Made by a program: the position numbers and the translations under genes
Assembly: GCA_003290165.1 (NCBI GenBank)
Contig: QNQO01000606.1
Location: 496,001 to 560,000 of the forward strand
Length of the DNA: 64,000 nucleotides
DNA from: Berberis thunbergii
Taxonomy: Eukaryota; Streptophyta; Magnoliopsida; Ranunculales; Berberidaceae
Direction of reading: 5' to 3'
In this document: one piece after another, positions 33,230 through 41,849 of the stretch
Layout of the letters: each line of letters opens with the position of its first letter
Position numbering within the stretch: position 1 is the first letter of the stretch
The notes under the pieces: generated by a model
Databases searched by the model: none
Told to the model about the DNA's origin: nothing
Seen by the model: only the letters and a program-made list of their open reading frames with translations

Positions 33230-34227
33230 GGCTCAATGTTGTTTAGTAATACAAATGGGTTCAATGTTAGAGAGTGTATTTTGATCAGATCGGTTTGTTG
33301 CATTGCAGGTTGTTCTATCCATTGCAAGTTGCTGATTTCATTGCAGGTTGTTCATTTCATTGTCAATTGTTCATTGCATTGTTGGTTGTTCATTTCATTG
33401 TTGGTTGTTCATTGCATTGCATTGTAGTGTCAGTGTGTCTATGTTGCACTGCATTACAAGTTATGTTGTTTCAAGCATTGCAGGTACATAACAGGTTATT
33501 TGTTGATCAGAATATTGCATTACAAGTTCTATTGTTTCAGACATTGCATTGCAGGTACAGAACAGGGTTCGTTGTTTGTTGATCAAGGTATTTCATGTAC
33601 ATGGTCTGTTATTTCAGGCACTGCATTGCATTGTAGGTACAAACAAGGTATGTTTTTTGTTGATTAGGGTATTGCATGTACAAGGTCTATTGTTTTAGGC
33701 ATTGCATTGCAAGTACATGGTCTGTTGTTTGTTGATTAGGGTATGTTGATTAGATCATGCATTGTTGATTGCATTGCAGGGTATATTGATCAGTGCGTGT
33801 GTTCATTCTGGTGCATTCCGTTGTTTGTTGATCAGTGTCAGTGTGTGTATTGCTTATCCATTGTGTTACATTACAGGTTGCATTGTTTGTGTTGCATTAC
33901 ATTTGTGAAGGTTTATAGACCTGACAACTCAATCAAGAAACATTTGTAGATAAACTTCATTACATTCATGGTTTATTATTACATAGAAATCAAACTTCAT
34001 TACGTAGATAAACTCCAATCCTTACTACTATTACATTATTTGCAGATAAACTCCAATCCTCACTACCCAATCATACTATTGAACTCATCACAAAAGTCGT
34101 TCAATTTCATTTCCATTTCAAGATATTTACACGTACAACTACAGTTGGTGTCAGAGTTGCCTTCACTGTTTTCATATAGTCTTGTAACCACTAGAAGCTA
34201 CCACAATTATTGCACAACAAGAACTTC
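33230..34227 (+). other. MULE right-internal non-coding sequence
   Basis: Apart from the repeat at 33,290-33,890, this part contains AT-rich unique sequence without a recognised gene or RNA. Confidence 0.5.
33290..33890 (+). repeat. Low-complexity CATTG/GTTGTT-rich repeat
   Basis: Irregular repeats of phrases such as GGTTGTTCATTTCATTG, CATTGCATTGCAGGTAC and TGTTTGTTGATCA fill this 600-bp stretch of the MULE. There is no fixed period. Open frames here are products of the repeat and not genes. Confidence 0.8.
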
Positions 34228-34615
34228 TTACCTAGACTCTATGGTCGCTGAGATTTTAATAGTTGTCTTGGTGTTGATCTTCCTTTTCGGGCACACAATC
34301 TTTTTCCAATGACATTCCTTGTACCAGTGACCATCTAAGTCATAGTGAAAACATGTTTTTGAGCTACCACTTGAAGAAGAAGCTCCTCCAACATTGACAG
34401 ACTTTCCTTTAAGATCAATGTTATTTTCTTCAATCTTTTGCCTCAACCTCTTTTATAACATCTTCCAACCACATTAATTTGCTACAAGTTGGGAATTGAC
34501 ATTGAAGGTACTTCTTACCTAATGTTAGTTGTTCATCGAAAGTTGTCAACATCATCAATCCGGGGCATCGATTTGCATCACACACTGTATACCCATGGAC
34601 AAGTAGAAGAAGCAT
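34228..34615 (-). pseudogene. GRF-type zinc finger plus zinc-knuckle fragment inside the MULE
   Basis: Two overlapping minus-strand frames separated by one frameshift near 34,440. The first contains CPGLMMLTTFDEQLTLGKKY followed by LQCQFPTCSKLMWLEDV, which fits the GRF zinc finger pattern (Thr-rich, G-K/R-Y, C-x-C, then aromatic W-x-D). The second continues with a short charged helix (RQKIEENN), a Ser/Gly linker and CFHYDLDGHWYKEC, a CCHC knuckle with its second Cys replaced by Tyr. GRF fingers bind nucleic acid in topoisomerase 3 and related plant proteins. It may be a captured host fragment or a second MULE gene. It is probably non-functional. Confidence 0.55.
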
Positions 34616-34664
34616 GACCTAGAAGCTCACACATCTGACAATATTTTGACCATTCTCAAACAAT

Positions 34665-34830
34665 TCAAGTGAGGGTAAATCAGAAACTTCTAAATAACTA
34701 ATGATTTTTGGTAGTTAAAGTAGTTGACTTAACGGTCAACACTTAAAATGGGGTTTAGACGGAATAACCAGAAATAATGACACCCATCTAGGGTTACACT
34801 TGAACTAATGGGGGACTAAAAGGTAAATAA
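34665..34830 (-). repeat. MULE right terminal inverted repeat
   Basis: The reverse complement aligns with 13,877-14,040, including TTATTTACCTTTTAG at the outer end and TTACCCTCAC at the inner end. It is followed at 34,831 by TGAGTTATT, a 9-mer also present at 13,873-13,881 at the left end. Confidence 0.88.
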
Positions 34831-34839
34831 TGAGTTATT

Positions 34840-35388
34840 AGTATTTGAAAATCTGAATCAAACCTCGACTGTTTAATTAGGGAACCTAACTCGGCCTAAA
34901 TATACTTTTTTTAATCTTTTCAAACAATGAGGGAACCAGTATTAGAGTAAGATTTCCCTTATTGTGCCGCCTGTCACCGAAGATTGAGCAAGTTGAGAGT
35001 CAATTGAATCAATTGGGCTCAACACTGTTTGAGTCAATCAATTGGGCTCAACATCTTTGCAAAATCAAATAGATAAGGAAAAGGTTTTCAAAATGGCGAA
35101 ATGCATCTCAGACCTTACAATTACTATTAACGACTTTGTAGAACATAATTGATAATTCTGGGTTTGGGGTCCCTCAATTCACGTGAGATATAATGACTCC
35201 TAGCCATTTTAAATGCAACCCTTCTCTCGCGAAAAAGCCTGTGTAGAAAACTCTATCAACAACATTTTAACCTTCTCATGCTCAATCAATTCATCTTTCA
35301 AACTCAAATGATTTGCGCTTTGTGGTTTTCTGGAATGGGTTTCTTTGTATTTTAAAATAATTTAACTTCCATTTGTTTAGGATCATGG
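34840..35388. other. Spacer between MULE and CACTA element
   Basis: About 550 bp of AT-rich unique sequence, with a small direct repeat CAATTGGGCTCAACA near 35,010 and 35,040. It would have adjoined 13,876 before the MULE inserted. No gene seen. Confidence 0.6.
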
Positions 35389-35418
35389 CACTACAAAAAA
35401 AATTGAAATCAGCAACGG
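35389..35418 (+). repeat. CACTA left terminal inverted repeat
   Basis: CACTACAAAAAAAATTG at the outer edge, then GAAATCAGCAACGG. It aligns with the reverse complement of 38,794-38,823 at about two thirds or more of the positions and starts with the diagnostic CACTA. Confidence 0.85.
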
Positions 35419-35985
35419 CTAAAAACCGTCGTTGAGTGAGCTAAAACCATAGCTAAAAGGCATCAGCGACGACACAACAACCCTCGCTATCCCGTAGCCA
35501 CATTTATCGTCGCTATTTGATTCAGCGACGGCAAAATAGCCGTAGCAAATTAGCCACGGGATAAAATCGTCGCTAAAGTGTAAAACATCCGTGGCTAACT
35601 GATTTTTTTTTAAATTAATATTTTTTATATTAGCGACGGCAATTTGTCCGTGGCTAACAAATTTTTTTAAAAAAATTTAACATTATTTTTATATTAGCGA
35701 CGGCAATTTGCCGTGGCTAACTGATTTAAAAAAAAATTGAACATTATTTTTATATTAGCGACGGCATTTTAGTCGTAGCTAACTGATTTTTTATTAAAAA
35801 ATTAATATTATTTTTATATTAGCGACGGCATTTTAGCCGTGGCTAATTGATTTTTTTTAATTTAACATTATTTTTTATTTTAGCGACGGGCATTTTGCCG
35901 TTGCTAAATGGTTTTTTTTTTAAAAAAAATTTACATTATTTTTATATTAGCGACGGCAAATTGTGCTGTCGCTAAATGGTTTTTT

Positions 35986-36023
<38 letters not shown>

Positions 36024-36050
36024 TTTTTCGATCTCTCCGAGATCTTTAAA

Positions 36051-36081
<31 letters not shown>

Positions 36082-36159
36082 TTTTAATAGATCAGATTTC
36101 TCCGAGATCTCTGAGATTTAAAAAATATATATATATTTAAAAAAATATCGAAAATCTCT

Positions 36160-36310
36160 CCGAGATCTGAAATCTCAGATCTCGAGAACTCATATCGTTG
36201 AGATTCTCCGAGATCAGAGATATCAGAGATCTCAGATTTTCAAGATCTCCGAGATCAGAGATATCAAAGATCTCAGATCTCCGAGATGAGAGATCTCAAA
36301 TCTCCGAGAG
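36160..36310. repeat. GAGATCTC/TCCGAGATC palindromic cluster
   Basis: The stretch consists almost wholly of overlapping CTCCGAGATC, CAGAGATATCAGAGATCTCA and their variants. It is nearly self-complementary and could form hairpins. An open frame across it is an artefact of the repeat. Confidence 0.8.
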
Positions 36311-36869
36311 AGAGGCGGCGGATGAAGGGAGGGGAAAGAGAGGCTGCCGGGATCGGTGTCGAGGGAGGCGACCGGGATCGATGTCGAGGAAGCGGCGGAC
36401 TTCTCCTCAGTGGGTTTCTTCTCTCGAAGATAAGAGAAAAAAAATTTGAAAGAAATTTTTTGTTTAAGTTGGTTTGTAGAAAAAATTGAAATTTATATAG
36501 AGAAAGGTAATTGAAGGGGATTGGTTGTGTTAGTTTCACGCGGATCGATGACGTGATTTGGTTTAGTGCGTTGGATTTAGCTAAATTTTTGGGTGTTATT
36601 AACGGTTGAGATGAGATTTCACGCGGATCGGTGATATTTTTTTTAAAAACCAATTAGCGACGGCCTATTTGCCGTCACTAACCTCTTTAATGTTTTTTTT
36701 AAACCAATTAGCGACGGCCTAATTGTCGTCGCTAACCTCTTTAGTATTTTTTTAAAACCAATTAGCTAACCTCTTTACTGTTTTTTTTAAACCAATTAGC
36801 GACGGCAATTAGGCCGTCGCTAACCTCTTTAATGTTTTTTTTAAACCAATTAGCGACGGCAAGTAGCCA

Positions 36870-37130
36870 TCGCTAACCTCTTTGATCTGATCTGATCTGA
36901 TATTCTGTGATCTTCTTTGAACTTCTTCGATCTTCTTTGATATTCTTTGATTTGATCTTCTTTGATCTGATTTGATATTATCTGATCTTCTTTGAATTTA
37001 TTTGATCTTTTTTGATCTGATCTTTTTTGAATTTATTTGATCTGATCTGATTTTGTTTTTATCTGATCTTCTTTTATCTTCTTTGATCTGATCTGATTTT
37101 TGTTATCTGATCATCTTTTATCTTCTTTTA
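36870..37130 (+). repeat. TTTGATCT-type simple repeat
   Basis: Irregular repeats of GATCTGATCTGA, GATCTTCTTTGA and TTTGATCTGATT over about 260 bp. No coding potential. Confidence 0.85.
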
Positions 37131-37432
37131 TTCGAAAATGTGTTATTGGAGATTTTATCCAGTTTATAAATATATAGCGATTTTGCTTTATATAATTTTA
37201 AAAAAAATTCACATTTAGCTACGGTATTTGACCGTAGCTAACAAAAAAATAATTTGTAAACATTAGCTACGACCCTAGTGCCGTCGCTATATTGTTTTCT
37301 TAAATTTGTTTTTAAAAAAATGACATTAGCTACGGTATTTGGACAGTGGCTAACAAAAAAAAATTTGTAAACATTAGCTACGGCCTTAGTGCCATCGCTA
37401 ATATAAAATTTTAATATAAAAAAAAAATTTCA

Positions 37433-37493
37433 TTGGCGGGATTCGAACCCGGGTCACCTAGGTGAAAACTAAGTCTCCTAACCAGGCTGGACG
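37433..37493 (-). pseudogene. tRNA-Glu(UUC)-like sequence, copy 1
   Basis: The minus strand reads CCTGGTTAGGAGACTTAG (D-arm to anticodon stem), loop TTTTCAC with anticodon TTC, stem partner CTAGG, then GACCCGGGTTCGAATCC, a perfect pol III B-box (GGTTCGAATCC). This parallels plant tRNA-Glu from the D-loop to the T-arm. The 5' acceptor strand and the start of the D-arm do not match a tRNA, so it is a tRNA-derived fragment and not a functional gene. Confidence 0.65.
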
Positions 37494-37681
37494 AAAATGT
37501 GTTATTAGTGAGTTTATCCAGTTTATAAATATATCGCGATTTTGCTTTATATAATTTATAAACAAAAATTTACATTTAGCTACGGTATTTTGACCGTAGC
37601 TAACAAAAAAAATTTGTAAACATTAGCTACGGCCCTAGTGCCGTCGCTAATATAAAAATTTTAATATAAAAAAAAGTTTCA

Positions 37682-37741
37682 TTGGCGGAATTCAAACCCG
37701 GGTCGCCTAGGTGAAATTTAGGTCTCCTACTGGGCTGGACG
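37682..37741 (-). pseudogene. tRNA-Glu-like sequence, copy 2
   Basis: A second, more diverged copy 249 bp from the first. The minus strand reads GTAGGAGACCTAAATTTCAC, then CTAGGCGACCCGGGTTTGAA. The B-box has lost its consensus (GGTTTGAATTC). Confidence 0.6.
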
Positions 37742-38793
37742 GAAATGTGTTATTGGTGATTTTATCCAGTTGTTAAATATATAACGATTTTGCTTTATAT
37801 AATTAAAAAAAAATTCACTATTAGCTACGGTATTTCAAATTTTTTTTTTGTAAACATTAGCTACGGCCCTAGTGCCGTCGTTATATTGTTTTCTAATTTT
37901 TTTTTTAAAAATGACATTAGCTACGGTATTTGGACCGTGGCTAACAAAAAAATTTGTAAACATTAGCTACGGCCCTAGTGCCGTCGCTATATTGTTTTCT
38001 TATAAATTTTTTTTTTAAATCACAAAAACATTTCTAAACATTAGCTACGGCTGTATTGCCATCGCTAAGTTGTTTTGTTATATTTTTTTAAAAAAAAAGT
38101 CACATTAGCGACTGTATGTGGACCATAGCTAACAAATATTTTTTTTAAACCCAGTGCCGTCGCTAAGTTGTTTTGTTATATATATATTTTTAAAATCACA
38201 TTAGCTACGGCCCGCATGCCGTCGCTAAGGTGTTTTCCTATAATTTTTTTAAAAATCACAAAAACATTAGCTACGGCTGTATTGTCGTCGCTAAGTTGTT
38301 TTGTTATATTTTTTTAAAATAAAAATCACATTAGCTACGGCCCTCCTGCCGTCGTTAAGGTGTTTTCCTATAAATTTTATTTTTAAATCACAAAAACATT
38401 TCTAAACATTAGTTACGGCTGTATGGCCGTCACTAAGTTGTTTTGTTATATTAAAAAAAAATCACATTAGCGACGGTATGTGGACCGTAGCTAACAATTT
38501 TTTTTCTAAACCTTAGCTACGGCCAAAGTGCCATCGATAAGTTGTTTTGTTATATTTTTAATCACATTAGCTACAGTATTTTGACCGTAGCTAACAAAAA
38601 AATTTCTAAACATTAGCTACGGTCCGAATGCTATCGCTAATCCTCGTATTAGCGATAGATTAGCGATGGTTTTAAACCGTCGCAAAACGGTTAGCGACGG
38701 TTATTTTAATTTATGTATCGAAAACCGTGGCAGAAACTATAGCGACGGTTTAATGCTGTCGCAAACCGTTTAAATAGCGACGATTGCTAATTT

Positions 38794-38823
38794 CCGTAGC
38801 TAATTTTGGTTTTTGTTGTACTG
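38794..38823 (-). repeat. CACTA right terminal inverted repeat
   Basis: The reverse complement begins CAGTACAACAAAAACC and runs into AAAATTAGCTACGG. The third base is G where C is expected, which could impair excision. Confidence 0.82.
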
Positions 38824-38826
38824 TGG

Positions 38827-41800
38827 GAATGTTTGTTCATCAACTATTTCACTACCAACTTTATGATCACAACATCATCATCCAGTTCATCCTAGTCATC
38901 ATGGTACTTGATCTCATCCATTTTCTATGTCTTCCTTTCATCTTCTTCTCAACTAGTAGAGATAAACAATAGGGTGTTTTGGGTTGTACCTAGCTTCCAA
39001 TTCCCCAAAGTATGCATGTTTATGTTTCTGAGAGGATATGGTGGGAAAAAAAATGTCCATCTCTCTTCCGCTTGATACATGAAACTGTGGCTATCAACTC
39101 CGAGTAAGCGAAGGGATCATTCTTGATAGTTATTTCCACCAATATTCTAAAATCAATTTCCTTCACTAGATCCTTTTGCCAGTGTTATCACTTCCCTATG
39201 AATATTCCTCATCTTCCGCCAAGGCTGGACATTAATTTGCGGGTCCATTACAAGTGATGTTTTCTAGTGTTGCTTAGTTAAGCAGATGAGGTGAGAGGAG
39301 AGGGTACTAGAGTTGGTGGATAATGAGGGAGGAGAGGTGGTGATAATAGAGAGGGTCTTATGATGCTTTTGCTGGGAACTAGATAGATGGGAGGGCGGGT
39401 GGTTGTGTCAGGTAAAGGGTTTTGTTTGAAAAAATTGTATGGGTATTCGGGTTTCAGATCAAGGTCATGCATGGCTAATATGGAGAATTTGGGGTTGGGC
39501 CCGATTGCATAGATAGGCCTATTGCAATGGGCCATACTAAGTGCATTAAAAGAAAATTTCCATAAAGGGATCCAACCCAATAATAATATACTTGTTTTTT
39601 TAGGTAGGTAGGGTTTGAGGGTGCCATTTCCTAAATTGGAGGTGCAAAAGGCCTCATAGAGATCTCGTACATTATCATGCACTTTGAATCTGCATGGGCT
39701 GCCACTACATCTACCCGTTTGTTGTCATAACAACTTCTTCCTAATTTCTAGTGGCATTACTCACATGCATGTTCTTCTAGGGTCCCTTTTTTGGTGTCAT
39801 AAACAAAAGCAAGGCTACACAGTCCCCTTCCATTGGCTTAAAACTCGTTTCATGAGGAAAGTTGATAACAAATTTGCAAAAAATTAGATTAAGTATGCGG
39901 TTAGAGGATATTTACTTTATGTGATCATTAATACCCTTTATGCAAGTAAGTCCGACGGGTAGTGTATACGTGAAGTACCTCAAAATTTGAAAGCCAAGAT
40001 GAACAAAATGGCTTGGGGAGTCGGTACACTTGCATTTCTCTCATCACTCCCTTTATTTCCACAGTTAAACCTCGTTATCCATGTCTTTTTCTCTAGAACG
40101 TACAATTTTTTTCTAACTAATACACTGTCGCAGTTAGGCCAACTCTAAAAAACTAAGAGTTGGATTTGGCCAATTATAAACCTCCTCGATTTGTGCCGTG
40201 CCAACTATGTGTGATTACAACAAGTTGTTTGTCCTACTTGGTCCAGTCACACCACTAGCCCAGATTATGACATTCATAGGTACACAGCTGTCAAATCGCG
40301 ATTCTTAATTGTTGACAACAAGCCAAAGTGTGACAATTCGTTTTTTCTTTTTAGGGGTTGTGCTATTAATGCAGCCTAAAATCGGCCAAAAAACGAGATG
40401 CGAGGCTCGACTCAATCGCACAGACTCGGTCGGTTTTAAACGAAACTAGTAAAATCGATCAAAAGCGGCCAAAAAAGGGTAAAAAAACGGTAAAAAGCGG
40501 TCAAAAAGCAGTCCAGGTAACTATAAGTGTTCCAACCTGCAAAATTAAATTCATTTGATTAATTAGTAAAATAATATATGACTATGATTACATATTTACA
40601 CATTTTTGATTAATTATTTATTTTGTAACTATGACTATGATTAAATTTTAAAAATATATACTTTGAAAAAATTGTCTGCATAATTCTACTTAGTCCCGCA
40701 TAATTATGAAAAATTGTAATGCGGTCCTGACCGCTTTCCGCATTAACTGCATAGTTTAGGGGTTGAGGGTTTCTAGAAAGATAAAGGGAGGGAAAGAAGT
40801 AATGGAAGGCACTGTGAAAGTATGAGAGACAAAGAATCGATGATGAACTCACCGATAGAATGCGAGACAGATGGGAGATGTTGAATATGGTAAAGAGATA
40901 TTTGAGTACGAGATAATAGAAAAGGTTAATTTAATGGTGGGAATGAAGGGAGCGTAGAAGAAAATTTTAGTCCAACTCTAGTCCATAAAAGGATTGCATT
41001 TATCAATGGCCTCCATCTAAACGCATATTAAAATTGACAAAATAAAAATAAAAATATGGAAGATGGATAATTTAGAAAATCAGTTTTTTTTCAAAAGGTT
41101 AATTTAATGGTGGGAATGAAGGGAGTGTAGAAGAAAATTTTAGTCCAACTTTAGTCCATAAAAGGATTGCATTTATCAATGGCCTCCATCTAAACGCATA
41201 TTAAAATTGACAAAATAAAAATAAAAATATGGAAGATGGATAATTTAGAAAATCGGTTTTTTTCTATAATTGATCATAATGCAATCATGCTAAAATAGCC
41301 AACAGGAAAATGACACTAGTAAGGAAAACTAAAAAAGTTCATTGTCTATGTACCTCCACCTCCTCATTGAACATGACGCAAACATTGTTCAATCATTAAA
41401 ATTACCAAGAAGCTAGAAAACAAGTGATTGTCGAGAATCTACAATTTTAATAAAAAATCAATTGATTTCCTTTTTATTCTAAAACTTCAAATGCATAAAA
41501 ACAATATAAAACTATTATTAACGCAACAAGAAATTTAAAGGCAATGTTCTTATCCTCGATTCCTTTGTTTAATGACTTGATACATCAAAGAGTCGCAAAC
41601 AATATTAAAACTGAGTCATAAATTTTGCATTATATGCTGGATCACCCGGTCAAGCTCTTGACAAAAAAAGATTTGAAGACACTCCTCAGGCTAGCGTAAT
41701 CTCTAAATTAAAAGGCTTAACTAATAAAATTACAAAAAGAACCAAACTTGCTCTATAATTTGAAGACAACTCCCATTAATAGAGTAACAAAAATTCCTAT

Positions 41801-41849
41801 ATCTCAAGCCAAGATTCGAAAACTTTATGCCGCCAATTGTAAATTGGTA
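38827..41849. other. Spacer between CACTA element and tandem array
   Basis: About 3 kb of AT-rich sequence. It contains a 134-codon minus-strand open frame at 39,278-39,682 with no recognised domain (a Pro/Leu-rich end suggests chance), a stretch rich in CGGTCAAAAA/CGGCCAAAAA at about 40,385-40,510, and the tandem duplication at 40,920-41,266. No gene can be supported. Confidence 0.55.
40920..41266 (+). repeat. 173-bp tandem duplication
   Basis: Two adjoining copies starting AAAAGGTTAATTTAATGGTG at 40,920 and 41,093. They differ at only a few positions, so the duplication is recent. The copies contain no gene. Confidence 0.93.

Larger units (their letters stand above)
13877..34830 (+). mobile_element. 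Mutator-like element (MULE) with nested retrotransposons
   Basis: The ends are inverted repeats of about 165 bp that align along their whole length (both begin TTATTTACCTTTTAG). Between them lie pieces of a MURA-like transposase in plus orientation (14.8-17.0 kb and 26.6-27.2 kb), two inserted Gypsy-type elements, and a GRF-finger fragment on the minus strand near the right end. Without the two insertions the element would be about 5.9 kb. The transposase has many stops, so it is non-autonomous now. Its ends are set by the end of inverted-repeat similarity. Confidence 0.85.
37133..37880 (+). repeat. Tandem units inside the CACTA element
   Basis: Three diverged copies start at about 37,133, 37,491 and 37,739 with CGAAAATGTGTTATT or a close variant, then TTTATCCAGTTTATAAATAT and GATTTTGCTTTATATAATT, then palindrome pairs. 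The first two copies end in a tRNA-Glu-like stretch. Confidence 0.8.
35420..38790. repeat. Palindromic AGCGACGG/AGCTACGG repeat field of the CACTA element
   Basis: More than twenty short inverted repeats of the form TTAGCGACGGC-N(4-8)-GCCGTCGCTAA or TTAGCTACGG-N-CCGT(A/C)GCTAA occur every 60-90 bp in a very AT-rich background. The AGCGACGG form dominates on the left (35.4-36.9 kb) and AGCTACGG on the right (37.2-38.6 kb). Subterminal repeats of CACTA elements bind the transposase in En/Spm; here the arrays extend through most of the element. Confidence 0.85.
35389..38823. mobile_element. Non-autonomous CACTA-type (En/Spm) element
   Basis: The left end is CACTACAAAAAAAATTG and the right end, reversed, CAGTACAACAAAAACCA; they align for about 30 bp. 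Target duplication TGG flanks both ends (35,386-35,388 and 38,824-38,826), the 3 bp expected of CACTA elements. The 3,435-bp interior is filled with subterminal-type repeats (AGCGACGG/AGCTACGG), a GATC-rich block, AT runs and tandem units. I see no transposase coding sequence, so it would need a helper in trans. Confidence 0.88.

Noticed and set aside
35990..36080. AT runs in the CACTA element as TATA promoters
   Set aside because: They are simple (AT)n and A/T homopolymer runs with no downstream gene.
36198..36653. Open frames on both strands in the CACTA element as transposase or gene fragments
   Set aside because: They coincide with the GATC palindrome cluster and have no domain; both strands are open because the sequence is nearly self-complementary.
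37433..37741. Functional tRNA-Glu genes
   Set aside because: The acceptor stem and first part of the D-arm are missing and copy 2 has lost its B-box. They are tRNA-like fragments.
39278..39682. 134-codon minus-strand open frame
   Set aside because: No motif, a low-complexity Pro/Leu-rich end, no neighbouring exon signal and no sign of a promoter. Probably chance.
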